Assembly (NCBI RefSeq): GCF_011772445.1
Contig: NZ_WVZN01000025.1
Coordinates: 1-40,791 of the forward strand
Direction of reading: 5' to 3'
Length of the DNA stretch: 40,791 nt
Origin: Hydrogenophaga sp.
Lineage (GTDB): Bacteria; Pseudomonadota; Gammaproteobacteria; Burkholderiales; Burkholderiaceae_C
The position numbers and the translations under genes are program-made. Shown here piece by piece: positions 8,389-16,735 of this stretch (position 1 is its first letter; each line of letters begins with the position of its first letter). Under the pieces are notes generated by a model, which was given only the letters and a program-made list of their open reading frames with translations, searched no databases and was not told where the DNA came from.

Positions 8389-8664
8389 TCAGCGCTTGCC
8401 TTTGCCCCCGGCCTGCCGCTTGCGCCAGTACTGGAAGGCGTCCTCATGTAACTCGATGTCGAGTTCCAGCAGGCGCTGCTGCAACCGCTCCTGCACCTCG
8501 GCCACGGTCTGGTTGTAGACCAGCGGACCGATCTCCTCCAGAAAGAAGTTCAGCAGCGCGCCCGCGCCGATGTTGCCGATGCGCTGGTCCAGCTCCTCGT
8601 TGAAGTAGCGCTCGATGGACGCGATGGCCTGCGCGCGTTCGTCGCGGGGAAGTTCGATGGGCAT
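8389..8664 (-). CDS. DUF2164 family protein
   Basis: A 91-residue protein with the typical DUF2164 pattern: an N-terminal helix, RYFNEELDQRIGNIGAGALLNFFLEEIGP, then a YNQ motif and a long amphipathic helix ending in basic residues. No function is known for this family. It ends four bases from the stop of the convergent aadA-like gene, leaving no room for a conventional terminator between them. Confidence 0.85.
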   Translation of the reverse strand: MPIELPRDERAQAIASIERYFNEELDQRIGNIGAGALLNFFLEEIGPLVYNQTVAEVQERLQQRLLELDIELHEDAFQYWRKRQAGGKGKR

Positions 8665-8682
8665 GGCTTGGCTTCGTTGAAA

Positions 8683-9618
8683 TCAATACACCGCAAACCG
8701 CCCCGTCCACTTCCTCTCGTAGTCCATCTTCGCGAAGTGCCCCGCCATGAAGTCGATGAAGGCGCGGACCTTGGCCGAGAGGTGTTTGCGGCTGGGGTAG
8801 GCGAGGTTGATGGTGAGGTGGGGCAGGTCCCAGTCTTCCAGCACAGGCACCAGGCGGCCGGCCACGATGTCGTCGTAGACGATGTAGCTGGGCTGGATGA
8901 GGATGCCCATGCCGTCCAGCGCGGCGGCGCGCACGATCTGGCCGTCGTTGGTCTCCAGCAGGCCCTTGATCTGGATGGTCTTGTGCTCGCCCGTGCCCAC
9001 CTGGGTGAAGCGCAGCTCGTTCGGCGTGTTGGCGTGCAGGTAGACCAGCAGCTTGTGCTGCTGCAGGTCGTCCAGGCTCTTGGGGAAGCCGTGCTTCGCC
9101 AGGTAACCCGGTGAGGCCGCAAGCACCCGCCGTGTCTCGCCCAGCCGGCGGATGGTGATGTTGCTGTCGGGTTCGTACTCGCGCGTGCGGATCGCCACGT
9201 CGATGTTGTTGTCGATGATGTCGAGGTAGCGGTTGGCCGCCTCCACGTGCACGCTCACATTGGGGTAGCGCTCGGTGAATTCGCGCAGCAGCGGCGCGAT
9301 GTGGTGCATGGAAAAACTCAGCGAGGCCGTCACGCGCAGCAGGCCGGTGGGGTTGAGCGCGGCGGCGTTCACGTCGGACTCGGCGTCGCGCAGGTCGCTC
9401 AGGATGTTGCGCGCGCGCTGGAAGAATTCCTGCCCCGTGTCGGTGAGGTACAGGCGCCGCGTGTTGCGCTCCACCAGGCGCACGCCCAGTCGCTCTTCCA
9501 GCGCCGCCAGGTGGCGGCTGGCGCTGGCATTGCTCAGGTTCAGGGTCTCCGCCGCGCGCGACAGGCTGCCGGTTTCGGCCACCTGCACGAACAGTTCGAT
9601 CTCGGTCCAGCGGTCCAT
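8683..9618 (-). CDS. LysR-family transcriptional regulator of the dioxygenase/TRAP cluster
   Basis: A 311-residue LysR protein. The N-terminal helix-turn-helix (residues 1-60, ELFVQVAETGSLSRAAETLNLSNASASRHL) is of the CrgA/DmlR-like branch, followed by an effector-binding domain. It is divergent from the intradiol dioxygenase gene at 9771. The intergenic region holds a 19-bp dyad (9668-9686), a plausible binding site upstream of the dioxygenase promoter. It probably activates the catabolic unit in response to the aromatic substrate or a ring-cleavage product; the inducer is not readable. Confidence 0.9.
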   Translation of the reverse strand: MDRWTEIELFVQVAETGSLSRAAETLNLSNASASRHLAALEERLGVRLVERNTRRLYLTDTGQEFFQRARNILSDLRDAESDVNAAALNPTGLLRVTASLSFSMHHIAPLLREFTERYPNVSVHVEAANRYLDIIDNNIDVAIRTREYEPDSNITIRRLGETRRVLAASPGYLAKHGFPKSLDDLQQHKLLVYLHANTPNELRFTQVGTGEHKTIQIKGLLETNDGQIVRAAALDGMGILIQPSYIVYDDIVAGRLVPVLEDWDLPHLTINLAYPSRKHLSAKVRAFIDFMAGHFAKMDYERKWTGRFAVY

Positions 9619-9667
9619 CGCTTGTCTCGTTGTCTTCTTCGGGTTGTCCCTGAGTCTCTTTCACCGG

Positions 9668-9686
9668 ACGGAAAAGTCTTTTCGGT
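9668..9686 (+). promoter_or_regulatory. Candidate LysR operator
   Basis: ACGGAAAAGTCTTTTCGGT is a 19-bp dyad with one mismatched pair. It is centred at 9677, roughly 54 bases before the start point expected from the promoter at 9695-9723, which is where LysR activators commonly bind. It sits between the divergent LysR and dioxygenase genes. Confidence 0.5.
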
Positions 9687-9694
9687 TCCGGGCA

Positions 9695-9723
9695 TTGGTT
9701 TTCCATTTCGAGCGGCCTACATT
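9695..9723 (+). promoter_or_regulatory. Candidate sigma-70 promoter of the dioxygenase/TRAP operon
   Basis: TTGGTT (9695-9700) and TACATT (9718-9723) are separated by 17 bases. Both hexamers are imperfect, as expected for an activator-dependent promoter. Transcription would begin near 9730, about 40 bases before the GTG start of the dioxygenase. Confidence 0.4.
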
Positions 9724-9770
9724 CTGCCGCCACGGTGCCCCATGGGTGCAAGGATTTCGGAGACAAGACG

Positions 9771-10601
9771 GTGCGCAACCTCAACCAGGACAACATCACG
9801 CAGGCGGTCATCGCCCGCCTGGCCCAGACGCCGGACCCGCGCCTCAAGCAGGTGCTGACGAGCCTGGTGCAGCACCTGCACGCCTTCGCCCGCGAGGTGA
9901 AGCTGACCGAGGCCGAGTGGGCCTACGGCATCGACTTCCTCACCCGTGTGGGCCACACCTGCGACGACCAGCGCCAGGAGTTCATCCTGCTGTCGGACAC
10001 GCTGGGCCTGTCGATGCTGACGGTGGCGCTGAACAACCAGAAACCCGCCGGCTGCACGGAGGCCACGGTGTTCGGGCCCTTCCACGTGGAGGGCGCGCCC
10101 GAGGTGCCGCACGGCGCCGACGTGGCCAACGGCGCGCCCGGCAAACCCTGCGAGGTGGCGGGCAGCGTGCGCGGCCTGGGCGGCGAGCCGGTGGCCGGTG
10201 CGGTCATCGACGTCTGGCAGGCCGACGCCGAGGGCCTGTACGACGTGCAGCGTGAAGGCCCGGCCGAGCCGCAGGGCCGGGCCGTGCTGCGCAGCGACGC
10301 CGACGGACGCTTTCATTTCCGCAGCGTGGTGGCCGAGCCATACCCCATTCCCGACGACGGTCCGGTGGGCGAGATGCTCACCGCCACCAAACGCCACCCG
10401 TGGCGGCCCGCGCACCTGCACTTCCGCATCCAGGCGCCGGGCTACCAGACGCTGGTGACGCACGTCTTCCGCGACGGCGACCCCTACCTCGATTCCGACG
10501 CCGTCTTCGGCGTGCGCAGCTCGCTCGTGGCCGACTGGGTGGAACAGCCCGACGGCCGCGTGACCCTGGACTTCGATTTCGTGCTCAACCCGAGCGCCTG
10601 A
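9771..10601 (+). CDS. Hydroxyquinol 1,2-dioxygenase-type intradiol dioxygenase
   Basis: A 276-residue non-haem Fe(III) enzyme that cleaves catechol-type rings between the two hydroxyls; the closest match is to hydroxyquinol 1,2-dioxygenases, which give maleylacetate. The N-terminal dimerisation domain (residues 1-100, with RQEFILLSDTLGLSML and TEATVFGPF) is typical. The iron ligands are visible as Tyr157 (EGLYD), Tyr191 (EPYPIPDDGP), His215 and His217 (RPAHLHF). The GTG start is chosen over the ATG at 9735 because GGAGACAAGAC directly precedes it, the same leader as several other genes here. The exact substrate is inferred. Confidence 0.85.
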   Translation: MRNLNQDNITQAVIARLAQTPDPRLKQVLTSLVQHLHAFAREVKLTEAEWAYGIDFLTRVGHTCDDQRQEFILLSDTLGLSMLTVALNNQKPAGCTEATVFGPFHVEGAPEVPHGADVANGAPGKPCEVAGSVRGLGGEPVAGAVIDVWQADAEGLYDVQREGPAEPQGRAVLRSDADGRFHFRSVVAEPYPIPDDGPVGEMLTATKRHPWRPAHLHFRIQAPGYQTLVTHVFRDGDPYLDSDAVFGVRSSLVADWVEQPDGRVTLDFDFVLNPSA

Positions 10602-10636
10602 CCGCTGACCGTTCCACTACAACAGGAGACAAGACC

Positions 10637-11734
10637 ATGACGATCCAGAAACGCGCCTTCGTGGCCAGCGCCCTGGCCGCTGCGCTGATGGCCGCCGGCC
10701 TCACCACGGCCCAGGCGCAGCAGACCTTCAAGCTCACCATCGCCTCCAGCCACCCCACCTCGCTGCCCTGGGTGGGACTGATGAGCACGCTCTTCGTGCC
10801 CGAGGTGAACAAGCGTGTGGAGGCCCTGGGCAAGGGCTACAAGATCGAGTGGAAAGAGGCCTATGGCGGCCAGCTCTACAAGATGAACGCCACGCTCACC
10901 AGCGTGGGCCAGGGCATCGCCGACATCGGCTGGGTGTTCGCCAACCTCGAGGCGGCCAAGATGCCGCTGACGCAATACGCCACCGTCACGCCCTTCGCCA
11001 CCGGCGACGTGCGCACCCTGCTGCAGGTGGCCAATGAGCTGAACGAGAAGGTGCCCGCGCTCAAGGCCGAGTGGGACCGCAACAACCTGGTGTTCCTGGG
11101 CGCCAGCGGCGTGGACACCTACCACCTGTTCACCAAGAATCCGATCAGCACCTACGCCGACCTCAACGGCAAGAAGCTCTCGGCGCCGGGCGCGCTGGGC
11201 CTGTGGCTCAAAGGCTCCGGCGCGGTGCCGGTGGATGGCTCGCTCACCAGCTACTACACCGACATTCAGACCGGCGTGAGCGAGGGCACCATTTCCATCG
11301 CCACCGGCATCCTGCCCAGCAAGGTGTACGAGGTGGCGCCCTACGTCACCACGGTGGACATCGGCGCGCTCTACAACGGCGGCATGGCCATGAACAAGGA
11401 CAGCTTCAATGCGCTGCCGCCCGAGGTGCAGAAAATCGTCAAGGACGTGGGCCTGGAGTACTCGCGCGTGTTGGGTGACACCCTCATGCAGCGCTACGAG
11501 GCGGCACTCAAGGCCATCGGCGAGCAGGGCGCCAAGCAGGCGGTGCCGGTGAAGATCGCGCCCATGGCCCCCGGCGAGCGCGAGAAGTGGGCCAGGACCA
11601 TGCCCAACATCGCGGGTGATTGGGTGAAGGCCAACGCCTCGCGCGGCCCGTCGGCGCAGATCGTGAAGACCTACCTCGAGGAACTGCGCAAGCGCGGCGC
11701 CAAACCCCTGCGCGACTGGGACAAAGAGCTCTGA
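10637..11734 (+). CDS. dctP: TRAP transporter solute-binding protein (DctP family)
   Basis: A 365-residue periplasmic receptor with a signal peptide ending near AQA-Q (about residue 28), followed by TFKLTIASSHPTS, the usual start of a DctP-type mature protein. It would deliver an organic acid to the DctQ-DctM permease encoded next. The start is set by AGGAGACAAGACC before ATG. Given the upstream ring-cleavage dioxygenase, the ligand is plausibly an aromatic or dicarboxylic acid. It belongs to the longer TRAP subfamily that contains putative aromatic-acid receptors. Confidence 0.9.
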   Translation: MTIQKRAFVASALAAALMAAGLTTAQAQQTFKLTIASSHPTSLPWVGLMSTLFVPEVNKRVEALGKGYKIEWKEAYGGQLYKMNATLTSVGQGIADIGWVFANLEAAKMPLTQYATVTPFATGDVRTLLQVANELNEKVPALKAEWDRNNLVFLGASGVDTYHLFTKNPISTYADLNGKKLSAPGALGLWLKGSGAVPVDGSLTSYYTDIQTGVSEGTISIATGILPSKVYEVAPYVTTVDIGALYNGGMAMNKDSFNALPPEVQKIVKDVGLEYSRVLGDTLMQRYEAALKAIGEQGAKQAVPVKIAPMAPGEREKWARTMPNIAGDWVKANASRGPSAQIVKTYLEELRKRGAKPLRDWDKEL

Positions 11735-11746
11735 TCGGCCGCTTTC

Positions 11747-12319
11747 ATGAGCTTCGAAGCCAACACCAACCTGGAGGAGGCGCCGGTCCCGTCGGCGCCG
11801 TCCAGTCCCTTCGGGCATGTCGTCGACGCGCTCAACGGCCTGGGCTCCCTCGTCATCGCCCTGGTCATGCTGCTGATGTGCGCCGACGTGTTCATGCGCA
11901 ACGCCTTCAACCAGCCCATCGACGGCGTGGCCGAGATGGTCGCGGCCTCGATCATCGTGATCGTGTTCCTGCAGCTGCCGGCCACGCTGCGCCACGGCCG
12001 CATGAGCCGGGCCGACCTGTTTCTCGACCCTTTCCTGCTGCGCCGCCCGCGCGCCGGGCGCCGCTTGCGCGCGCTGTTTTCGCTGGTGGGCATCTTCGCT
12101 TGCGGGGTGATCGCCTACGCCACCTGGCCACTGTTCCAGCGCGCCTGGACGAACAACGAGTTCTTCGGCGTGGAGGGCGTGTTCACCTTCCCCACCTGGC
12201 CCATGCGCATCGTCGTGTTCACGGGCGCGCTGCTGGCCGCGGTGCAGTACGCGCTGCTGGCCTGGCAGGACTGGCGAGACAGCGCGCGGGCCGGTGCGGC
12301 GGAGGGCGGCCATGTCTGA
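11747..12319 (+). CDS. dctQ: TRAP transporter small permease (DctQ family)
   Basis: A 190-residue membrane protein with four hydrophobic segments. The first helix region ends in MLLMCADVFMRNAFN, and the typical GVAEMVAASIIVIVFLQLPATLRHGRM pattern follows. It pairs with the large permease DctM. It starts 13 bases after dctP and overlaps dctM by eight bases, so the subunits are coupled in translation. A long cytoplasmic N-terminus of about 25 residues precedes the first helix. Confidence 0.88.
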   Translation: MSFEANTNLEEAPVPSAPSSPFGHVVDALNGLGSLVIALVMLLMCADVFMRNAFNQPIDGVAEMVAASIIVIVFLQLPATLRHGRMSRADLFLDPFLLRRPRAGRRLRALFSLVGIFACGVIAYATWPLFQRAWTNNEFFGVEGVFTFPTWPMRIVVFTGALLAAVQYALLAWQDWRDSARAGAAEGGHV

Positions 12320-13631
12320 CCTGCTGCTGGGCTTCATGGCCATCGGGGTCATGCTGGCCTTCATCGTCCTGGGCATGCACATCGGCATCGCGCTGATCGT
12401 CACCTCCTTCGTGTCGGTGTGGCTGATGCGCTCGCCCGAGATCGCCGCGCGCTTCGTCGGCGCGGCGGCGAACGACGCCATCCGTGATTACCTGTTCGGC
12501 GTGGTGCCGCTGTTCGTGCTCATGGGCATGTTCGTGAGCGTGAGCGGGGTGGGGCGCGACACCTTCGACGTCTTCCAGTGGCTGCTGCGCAAGCTGCGCG
12601 GTGGCCTGGGGCTGGCCACGGTGGGCGCCAACGCGGTGTTCGCGGCCATCACGGGCATCTCCATCGCCTCGGCCTCGGTGTTCACCAAGGTCGCCACGCC
12701 CGAGATGATCCGCCATGGCTACACGCCGCGCTTCTCCGTGGGCGTGGTGGCGGGGTCGTCGGTGCTGGGCATGCTCATCCCGCCCTCGCTGCTGATGATC
12801 ATCTACGGCGTCATCGCCGAGGAGTCGATCGGACGCCTGTTCCTCGCGGGCATCCTGCCCGGCCTGCTGCTGGCCCTGCTGTTCTGCGCGCTGATCCTGG
12901 GCTTGGCCTATCTGCGCCCGGCCAGTATCTACGCCTCTGGCCAGGCGGCGTCGGCCGACGACCAGGACACGGAAACCTGGCGCAGTGCCTCGGTGAAGTT
13001 CTTTCCCATCCTGGTGCTCATCGTGCTGGTGCTGGGTGGCCTGTACAGCGGTTTCTTCACGCCCACCGAGGCCGGTGCCGTGGGCGCGGCCGGCGCCTTC
13101 GTGATCGCGCTCGCGCGACGTCGCCTCACCTGGCGCAAGCTGTGGAACGTGCTCACCGAAACCGGCTATGTCTCGGTGTCCGTGCTGTTCCTCATCGTCG
13201 CGGCCTCGCTGTACAGCCGCATGCTCGCGCTCACCGGCATGCCCGCCGCCATCACCACCGGCATCACCGAGATGGGCCTGGGTCCCTGGGGCTTCCTCGT
13301 GGCCTACCTGCTCATCGTCATCGCGCTGGGCTGCATCATCGACTCGGTCTCGATCATGCTGATCATGCTGCCCATCGTGCTGCCCATTGCCGCCAGCTTC
13401 GGCATGGACAAGATCTGGTTCGGCGTGCTCACCGTGGTGGCGGTGGAAATCGGCCTGCTCACGCCACCCTTCGGTGTCTCGGTGTATACGGTCAAGAGCG
13501 CGCTCAACAACCCCTCCATCACGATCAAGGACATCTTCGCCGGCACCTTTCCCTTCGTGCTGGTGATGGTCTTCTCGCTGTTCGTCCTCGCCATCTTCCC
13601 GGGCCTGTCCACCTGGCTGGCCCGCATGTGA
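12312..13631 (+). CDS. dctM: TRAP transporter large permease (DctM family)
   Basis: A 439-residue integral membrane protein with about twelve helices that forms the sodium-coupled translocation channel of the TRAP system. The conserved SVLGMLIPPSLLMIIYGVIAEESIG block (around residues 154-178) and the GCIIDSVSIMLIMLPIVLPI block near the C-terminus are diagnostic. The start at 12312 overlaps the dctQ stop. A frame upstream of it exists but lacks support. Confidence 0.92.
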   Translation: MSDLLLGFMAIGVMLAFIVLGMHIGIALIVTSFVSVWLMRSPEIAARFVGAAANDAIRDYLFGVVPLFVLMGMFVSVSGVGRDTFDVFQWLLRKLRGGLGLATVGANAVFAAITGISIASASVFTKVATPEMIRHGYTPRFSVGVVAGSSVLGMLIPPSLLMIIYGVIAEESIGRLFLAGILPGLLLALLFCALILGLAYLRPASIYASGQAASADDQDTETWRSASVKFFPILVLIVLVLGGLYSGFFTPTEAGAVGAAGAFVIALARRRLTWRKLWNVLTETGYVSVSVLFLIVAASLYSRMLALTGMPAAITTGITEMGLGPWGFLVAYLLIVIALGCIIDSVSIMLIMLPIVLPIAASFGMDKIWFGVLTVVAVEIGLLTPPFGVSVYTVKSALNNPSITIKDIFAGTFPFVLVMVFSLFVLAIFPGLSTWLARM

Positions 13632-13635
13632 ACCC

Positions 13636-13941
13636 ATGATCTACGTCTTCCACCTCCTCGACAAACCCGGCGGCCTGGAACTGCGCCAGCGCCTGCGCCC
13701 CGAGCACAAGGCCTACCTCGGTGCCATGGCCGATCGCATCGCATTCGCCGGCCCCCTGCTGGCCGACGACGGCAGCACCATGGTGGGCAGCGTGCTCGCC
13801 ATCGACTTCGACAGCCGCGAGGCCGCGCTGCAGTGGCAGGCGAGCGAGCCGTTCACGAAGGCCGGGCTGTACGCCAGCGTCTCGGTGTACGCCTTCCAGA
13901 ACCTGTGGCCGCAGAAGGCGGGTTTCCCACCCAGCGCCTGA
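13636..13941 (+). CDS. YciI family protein
   Basis: A 101-residue protein with the YciI ferredoxin-like fold pattern: an N-terminal strand MIYVFHLLDKPG, a conserved HKAYL with the family His, a GPLL segment, and the typical ASEPFTKAGLY...SVSVYAF ending. Some relatives catalyse dehalogenation or muconolactone-type steps, so a small accessory role in aromatic degradation is possible here. It starts four bases after dctM in the same unit. Confidence 0.85.
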   Translation: MIYVFHLLDKPGGLELRQRLRPEHKAYLGAMADRIAFAGPLLADDGSTMVGSVLAIDFDSREAALQWQASEPFTKAGLYASVSVYAFQNLWPQKAGFPPSA

Positions 13942-13948
13942 GGATCCG

Positions 13949-14257
13949 ATGGCCACCGTCAAGCACATCGTGATGTGGAACATCCTCGGCGACACGGCCG
14001 AGGAGAAAGCGCGCAACACGCAGCGCCTGAAGGAAGCCTTCGAAGGCATGCGCGGGCGCATCCCGGGCATGCTCGCGCTGGAGATCGGCGTGGACATCAG
14101 CCGCGTCGACTACGCCTGCGATGTGGTGCTGTATTCCGAGTTCGAAACGGCACAGGCCCTCGCGGACTACGCCATCCACCCCGAACACCTGCGCGTGCGC
14201 CAGCAGCTCGAAGGCCTGCGCATCGCTCGCCACCAGGTCGATTACCTGCCTCTTTGA
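13949..14257 (+). CDS. Dabb (stress-responsive A/B barrel) domain protein
   Basis: A 102-residue dimeric alpha-beta barrel protein. It begins VKHIVMWNI, the Dabb signature with its conserved His, and ends with the YAIHPEHLRV segment typical of the family. Relatives include small enzymes and uncharacterised proteins in aromatic and polyketide pathways. The start at 13949 follows the YciI stop by seven bases. It probably acts on an intermediate of the surrounding pathway, but no reaction can be named. Confidence 0.85.
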   Translation: MATVKHIVMWNILGDTAEEKARNTQRLKEAFEGMRGRIPGMLALEIGVDISRVDYACDVVLYSEFETAQALADYAIHPEHLRVRQQLEGLRIARHQVDYLPL

Positions 14258-14283
14258 CTTCCGAACCGAAAGGACATCCCTCC

Positions 14284-14871
14284 GTGACCCCGCTCGACCC
14301 CGCTGCCATCGACACCATCTTTCGCCAGGCCCGCACGGCCAACGGGTTCCTCGACCAGCCCGTGTCCATGGACCTGCTCAAGCAGGTGTACGAGCTGGCC
14401 GCGCTCGGCCCCACCTCGATGAACACCCAGCCCACGCGCTACGTGTTCCTGCAGTCGAAGGAAGCGCGCGAGCGCCTGCTGCCGGCCATGTCGCCGGGCA
14501 ACCTGGACAAGACGCGCACCGCGCCGGTGACGGTGATCGTGGCCACCGACACGAAGTTCTACGAGTACATGCCCCGCGTGTGGCACCGCGAGGGCGCCAA
14601 GGAGAACTTCGAGGCCAACGCCGGCCTGGCCAGCGGCACGGCCACGCGCAACGGCACCCTGGGCGGGGCCTACTTCATCATCGCGGCGCGGGCGCTGGGG
14701 CTGGACTGTGGGCCCATGAGCGGCTTCGACATCGCCAAGGTGGACGCCGAGTTCTTCCCCGATGGCCGCTGGAAGACCAACTTCCTGATCAACCTCGGCC
14801 ACGGCGACGACAGCAAGCTGTTCAATCGCAACCCGCGCCTGGACTTCGACGAGGCCTGCAAGGTGCTCTGA
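14284..14871 (+). CDS. RutE/HadB-type nitroreductase family protein (malonic semialdehyde reductase-like)
   Basis: A 195-residue FMN-dependent reductase, the same length as RutE, which reduces malonic semialdehyde to 3-hydroxypropionate. The FARTANGF-like start (IFRQARTANGFLDQPVS), LAALGPTSMNTQPTRYVF and GLDCGPMSGFD are hallmarks of this branch. The start is a GTG; no in-frame ATG gives a full N-terminus. It is the last gene of the dioxygenase/TRAP unit and is followed by a terminator. In this setting it might act on a downstream oxo-acid or a quinone, but that is inference; no maleylacetate reductase is present nearby. Confidence 0.82.
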   Translation: MTPLDPAAIDTIFRQARTANGFLDQPVSMDLLKQVYELAALGPTSMNTQPTRYVFLQSKEARERLLPAMSPGNLDKTRTAPVTVIVATDTKFYEYMPRVWHREGAKENFEANAGLASGTATRNGTLGGAYFIIAARALGLDCGPMSGFDIAKVDAEFFPDGRWKTNFLINLGHGDDSKLFNRNPRLDFDEACKVL

Positions 14872-14886
14872 GCGCGCGGCGCGCAC

Positions 14887-14916
14887 AAAAAAGCGCGGCC
14901 TGGCCGCGCTTTTTTT
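14887..14916. terminator. Bidirectional Rho-independent terminator
   Basis: A run of A, then AGCGCGGCC and GGCCGCGCT around a single T, then a run of T. It can terminate both the RutE-like gene (plus strand) and the parvulin gene (minus strand), which converge here. Confidence 0.92.
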
Positions 14917-14938
14917 GTGGAAATCGGCAGGGCAGGGC

Positions 14939-15718
14939 TTACTGCACCTTGGCCTTGTCGCGCAGTCCCTGCTGGTACTGCTGCATCTTCTGCTGCGTGA
15001 TCTGCTGGGTGATCTGCGGCTTGAGTTCGTCCAGGCTGGGCAGTTGCGCCTCGCGAATGTCGTCCACGCGGATCACGTGCCAGCCGAACTGGCTCTGCAC
15101 CGGGGCGTCGGACAGCTGGCCCTTTTCCAGCTTGACCATGGCCTGCGAGAACTCGGGCACGTAGCTGGCCGCGGGGGCCCAATCCAGGTCGCCGCCGTTG
15201 GCGCCGGAACCCGGGTCCTTGGACTGCTTCTTGGCGATGTCCTCGAACTTGGCGCCCTTCTTGAGGTTGGCGATGATGGCCTTGGCCTCGTCTTCCTTCT
15301 CGACCAGGATGTGGCGCGCCTTGTATTCCTTGCCGGCGCTGGCGGCCGCGAACTTGTCGTACTCGGCCTTGACCTCGGCGTCGGTCACGGGGTTCTTCTT
15401 CTGGTAGTCCGCGAAGAGGGCGCGGATCATGATGGTCTGGCGGGCCAGTTCCATCTGGTTCTTGAACTCGGGGCTGTTGGCCACGCCCTGCTTCTGCGCC
15501 TCCTGCATGAAGATCTCGCGCAGCACGACCTCTTCCTTGATCTGGGCGCGGACCGTGTCGTCGACAGGGCGGCCACTGGCCTCGATCTGCTGCACCAGGG
15601 CGTCAACGCGCGCGGTGGGCACGGGTTTGCCGTTGACGATGGCCACGTTCTGCGCGGCCGCCCAGGGGGCGGTGGCCATCAAGACCGCCGCGGTCAGTGC
15701 CGTGAGGGTGACTTTCAT
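14939..15718 (-). CDS. Periplasmic peptidylprolyl isomerase, parvulin (PpiC/PrsA) type
   Basis: A 259-residue secreted foldase. An N-terminal signal peptide ends near WAAAQ (residue 23). A SurA-like helical region follows, then the parvulin domain from about residue 130 (YKARHILVEKEDEAKAII through GWHVIRVDDI), with the expected GGDLDW and FGWHVI motifs. The C-terminal tail is rich in Gln. It assists folding of outer-membrane and periplasmic proteins. It follows bolA by 88 bases in the same direction, a gene order common in this order of bacteria. Confidence 0.92.
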   Translation of the reverse strand: MKVTLTALTAAVLMATAPWAAAQNVAIVNGKPVPTARVDALVQQIEASGRPVDDTVRAQIKEEVVLREIFMQEAQKQGVANSPEFKNQMELARQTIMIRALFADYQKKNPVTDAEVKAEYDKFAAASAGKEYKARHILVEKEDEAKAIIANLKKGAKFEDIAKKQSKDPGSGANGGDLDWAPAASYVPEFSQAMVKLEKGQLSDAPVQSQFGWHVIRVDDIREAQLPSLDELKPQITQQITQQKMQQYQQGLRDKAKVQ

Positions 15719-15806
15719 GGAAATCCTCGGAGTTGGAAAGGTGTTGGAGCCGCCGCGCCCACGACGGTTCGCGGGGGGATGTGACAGAAGGTAGTCGGGG
15801 GCTGCG

Positions 15807-16082
15807 TCAGCGCTGGATCTCGATGGCCAGGGCGTGCAGCCCGGCGTCCGTGAATTGGCGCAGGGCATCATACACAAGGCGATGCTGCGCCACGCGGCCC
15901 AGCCCGGCGAAGGCCGGGGCCGCGATGCGCACCCGGAAATGCGTGCCGTAACCGAGCCCGTTGGCACCCGCGTGGCCCGCGTGCGCGGCGCTTTCGTCGA
16001 TGACCTCCAGCGAGGTCGGCGAGAGGGTGTCGCGCAGCCGCGCCTCGAGCGCCGCGGCGGTGGGGATGGCCTGGGCGTTCAT
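15807..16082 (-). CDS. bolA: BolA family protein
   Basis: A 91-residue BolA/IbaG-type protein that typically partners with monothiol glutaredoxins and iron-sulfur clusters and affects stress responses and cell shape. Visible features are the [28 protein letters not shown]-terminal half, [12 protein letters not shown], and the helix [10 protein letters not shown] with the invariant His near the end (GLHALAIEI). The start overlaps the yciB stop (ATGA), so the two are co-translated. Confidence 0.93.
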   Translation of the reverse strand: MNAQAIPTAAALEARLRDTLSPTSLEVIDESAAHAGHAGANGLGYGTHFRVRIAAPAFAGLGRVAQHRLVYDALRQFTDAGLHALAIEIQR

Positions 16083-16624
16083 GCTTCCGAGCGGGGTTCG
16101 TCGTCCTTGATGTGCCGCGCGATGTACAGGCCCTGCGCGACGATGAAGGCCACCGGGAAGACGTAGCCCCAGAGCTTGAAGTTCACCCATTCTTCGGTGG
16201 TCTGGTAGGCGGCGAACCAGGCGTTGATGGCCGCCATGAAGAGGAAGTAGCCGACCCAGGCCACGGTGAGGCGCGCCCACACGGCCTCGGGCAGGCTCAG
16301 CTGCGTGCCCAGCAGCATCTGCAGGAAGTTCTTCTTCCAGCCCCACAGCGCGGCGGCCAGCACCACGGCCATGCCGAAGTACAGCACGGTGGGTTTCCAT
16401 TTGATGAAGCGCTCGTCCTGCAGCACCAGGGTGAGCACACCGAACACCAGCACCAGCACCAGCGTGATCTTGTGGATGTTCTGCAGCTTGCGGTCGAGTG
16501 CGTAGACGATGCCGGTCTGTACCACGGTGGCGGCCATGAGCACGCCGGTGGCGAGGTAGATGCCCTGCAGCTTGTAGGCGGCGAAGAAGAGCAGGATCGG
16601 AAGGAAGTCGAGGAGCAGGCGCAT
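16079..16624 (-). CDS. yciB: Septation protein A / inner-membrane protein YciB
   Basis: A 181-residue inner-membrane protein with about five helices. It begins [19 protein letters not shown], characteristic of the YciB (IspZ) family, and carries [11 protein letters not shown] and the NAWFAA...EEWVNFK segments. It is linked to cell-envelope synthesis and division. It forms an operon with bolA. The larger open frame upstream is not coding. The 111 bases between this gene and the divergent gene at 16736 contain no recognised element. Confidence 0.94.
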   Translation of the reverse strand: MRLLLDFLPILLFFAAYKLQGIYLATGVLMAATVVQTGIVYALDRKLQNIHKITLVLVLVFGVLTLVLQDERFIKWKPTVLYFGMAVVLAAALWGWKKNFLQMLLGTQLSLPEAVWARLTVAWVGYFLFMAAINAWFAAYQTTEEWVNFKLWGYVFPVAFIVAQGLYIARHIKDDEPRSEA

Positions 16625-16735
16625 GGGCGCGATTATCCGTGGACACTGTGTCAGGGAACCGCGGCGGGGCTTGCCGGCTCCGATGTCAGGGCGCTTTTCG
16701 CGCCGGGCGCCGTGTGACAACCCGATGGAGATTCC

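Noticed and set aside
7578..8400. aadA-like gene as an integron cassette
   Set aside because: No attC-like imperfect palindrome downstream (the next gene begins within four bases), no integrase gene, and base composition like the surroundings.
16640..16700. Possible degenerate fourth copy of the hairpin repeat upstream of the TerB-like gene
   Set aside because: Only short GC-rich resemblance (CCGCGG and GCCGG words); the CCCCC/GGGGG stem and the AAA-loop stem are missing.
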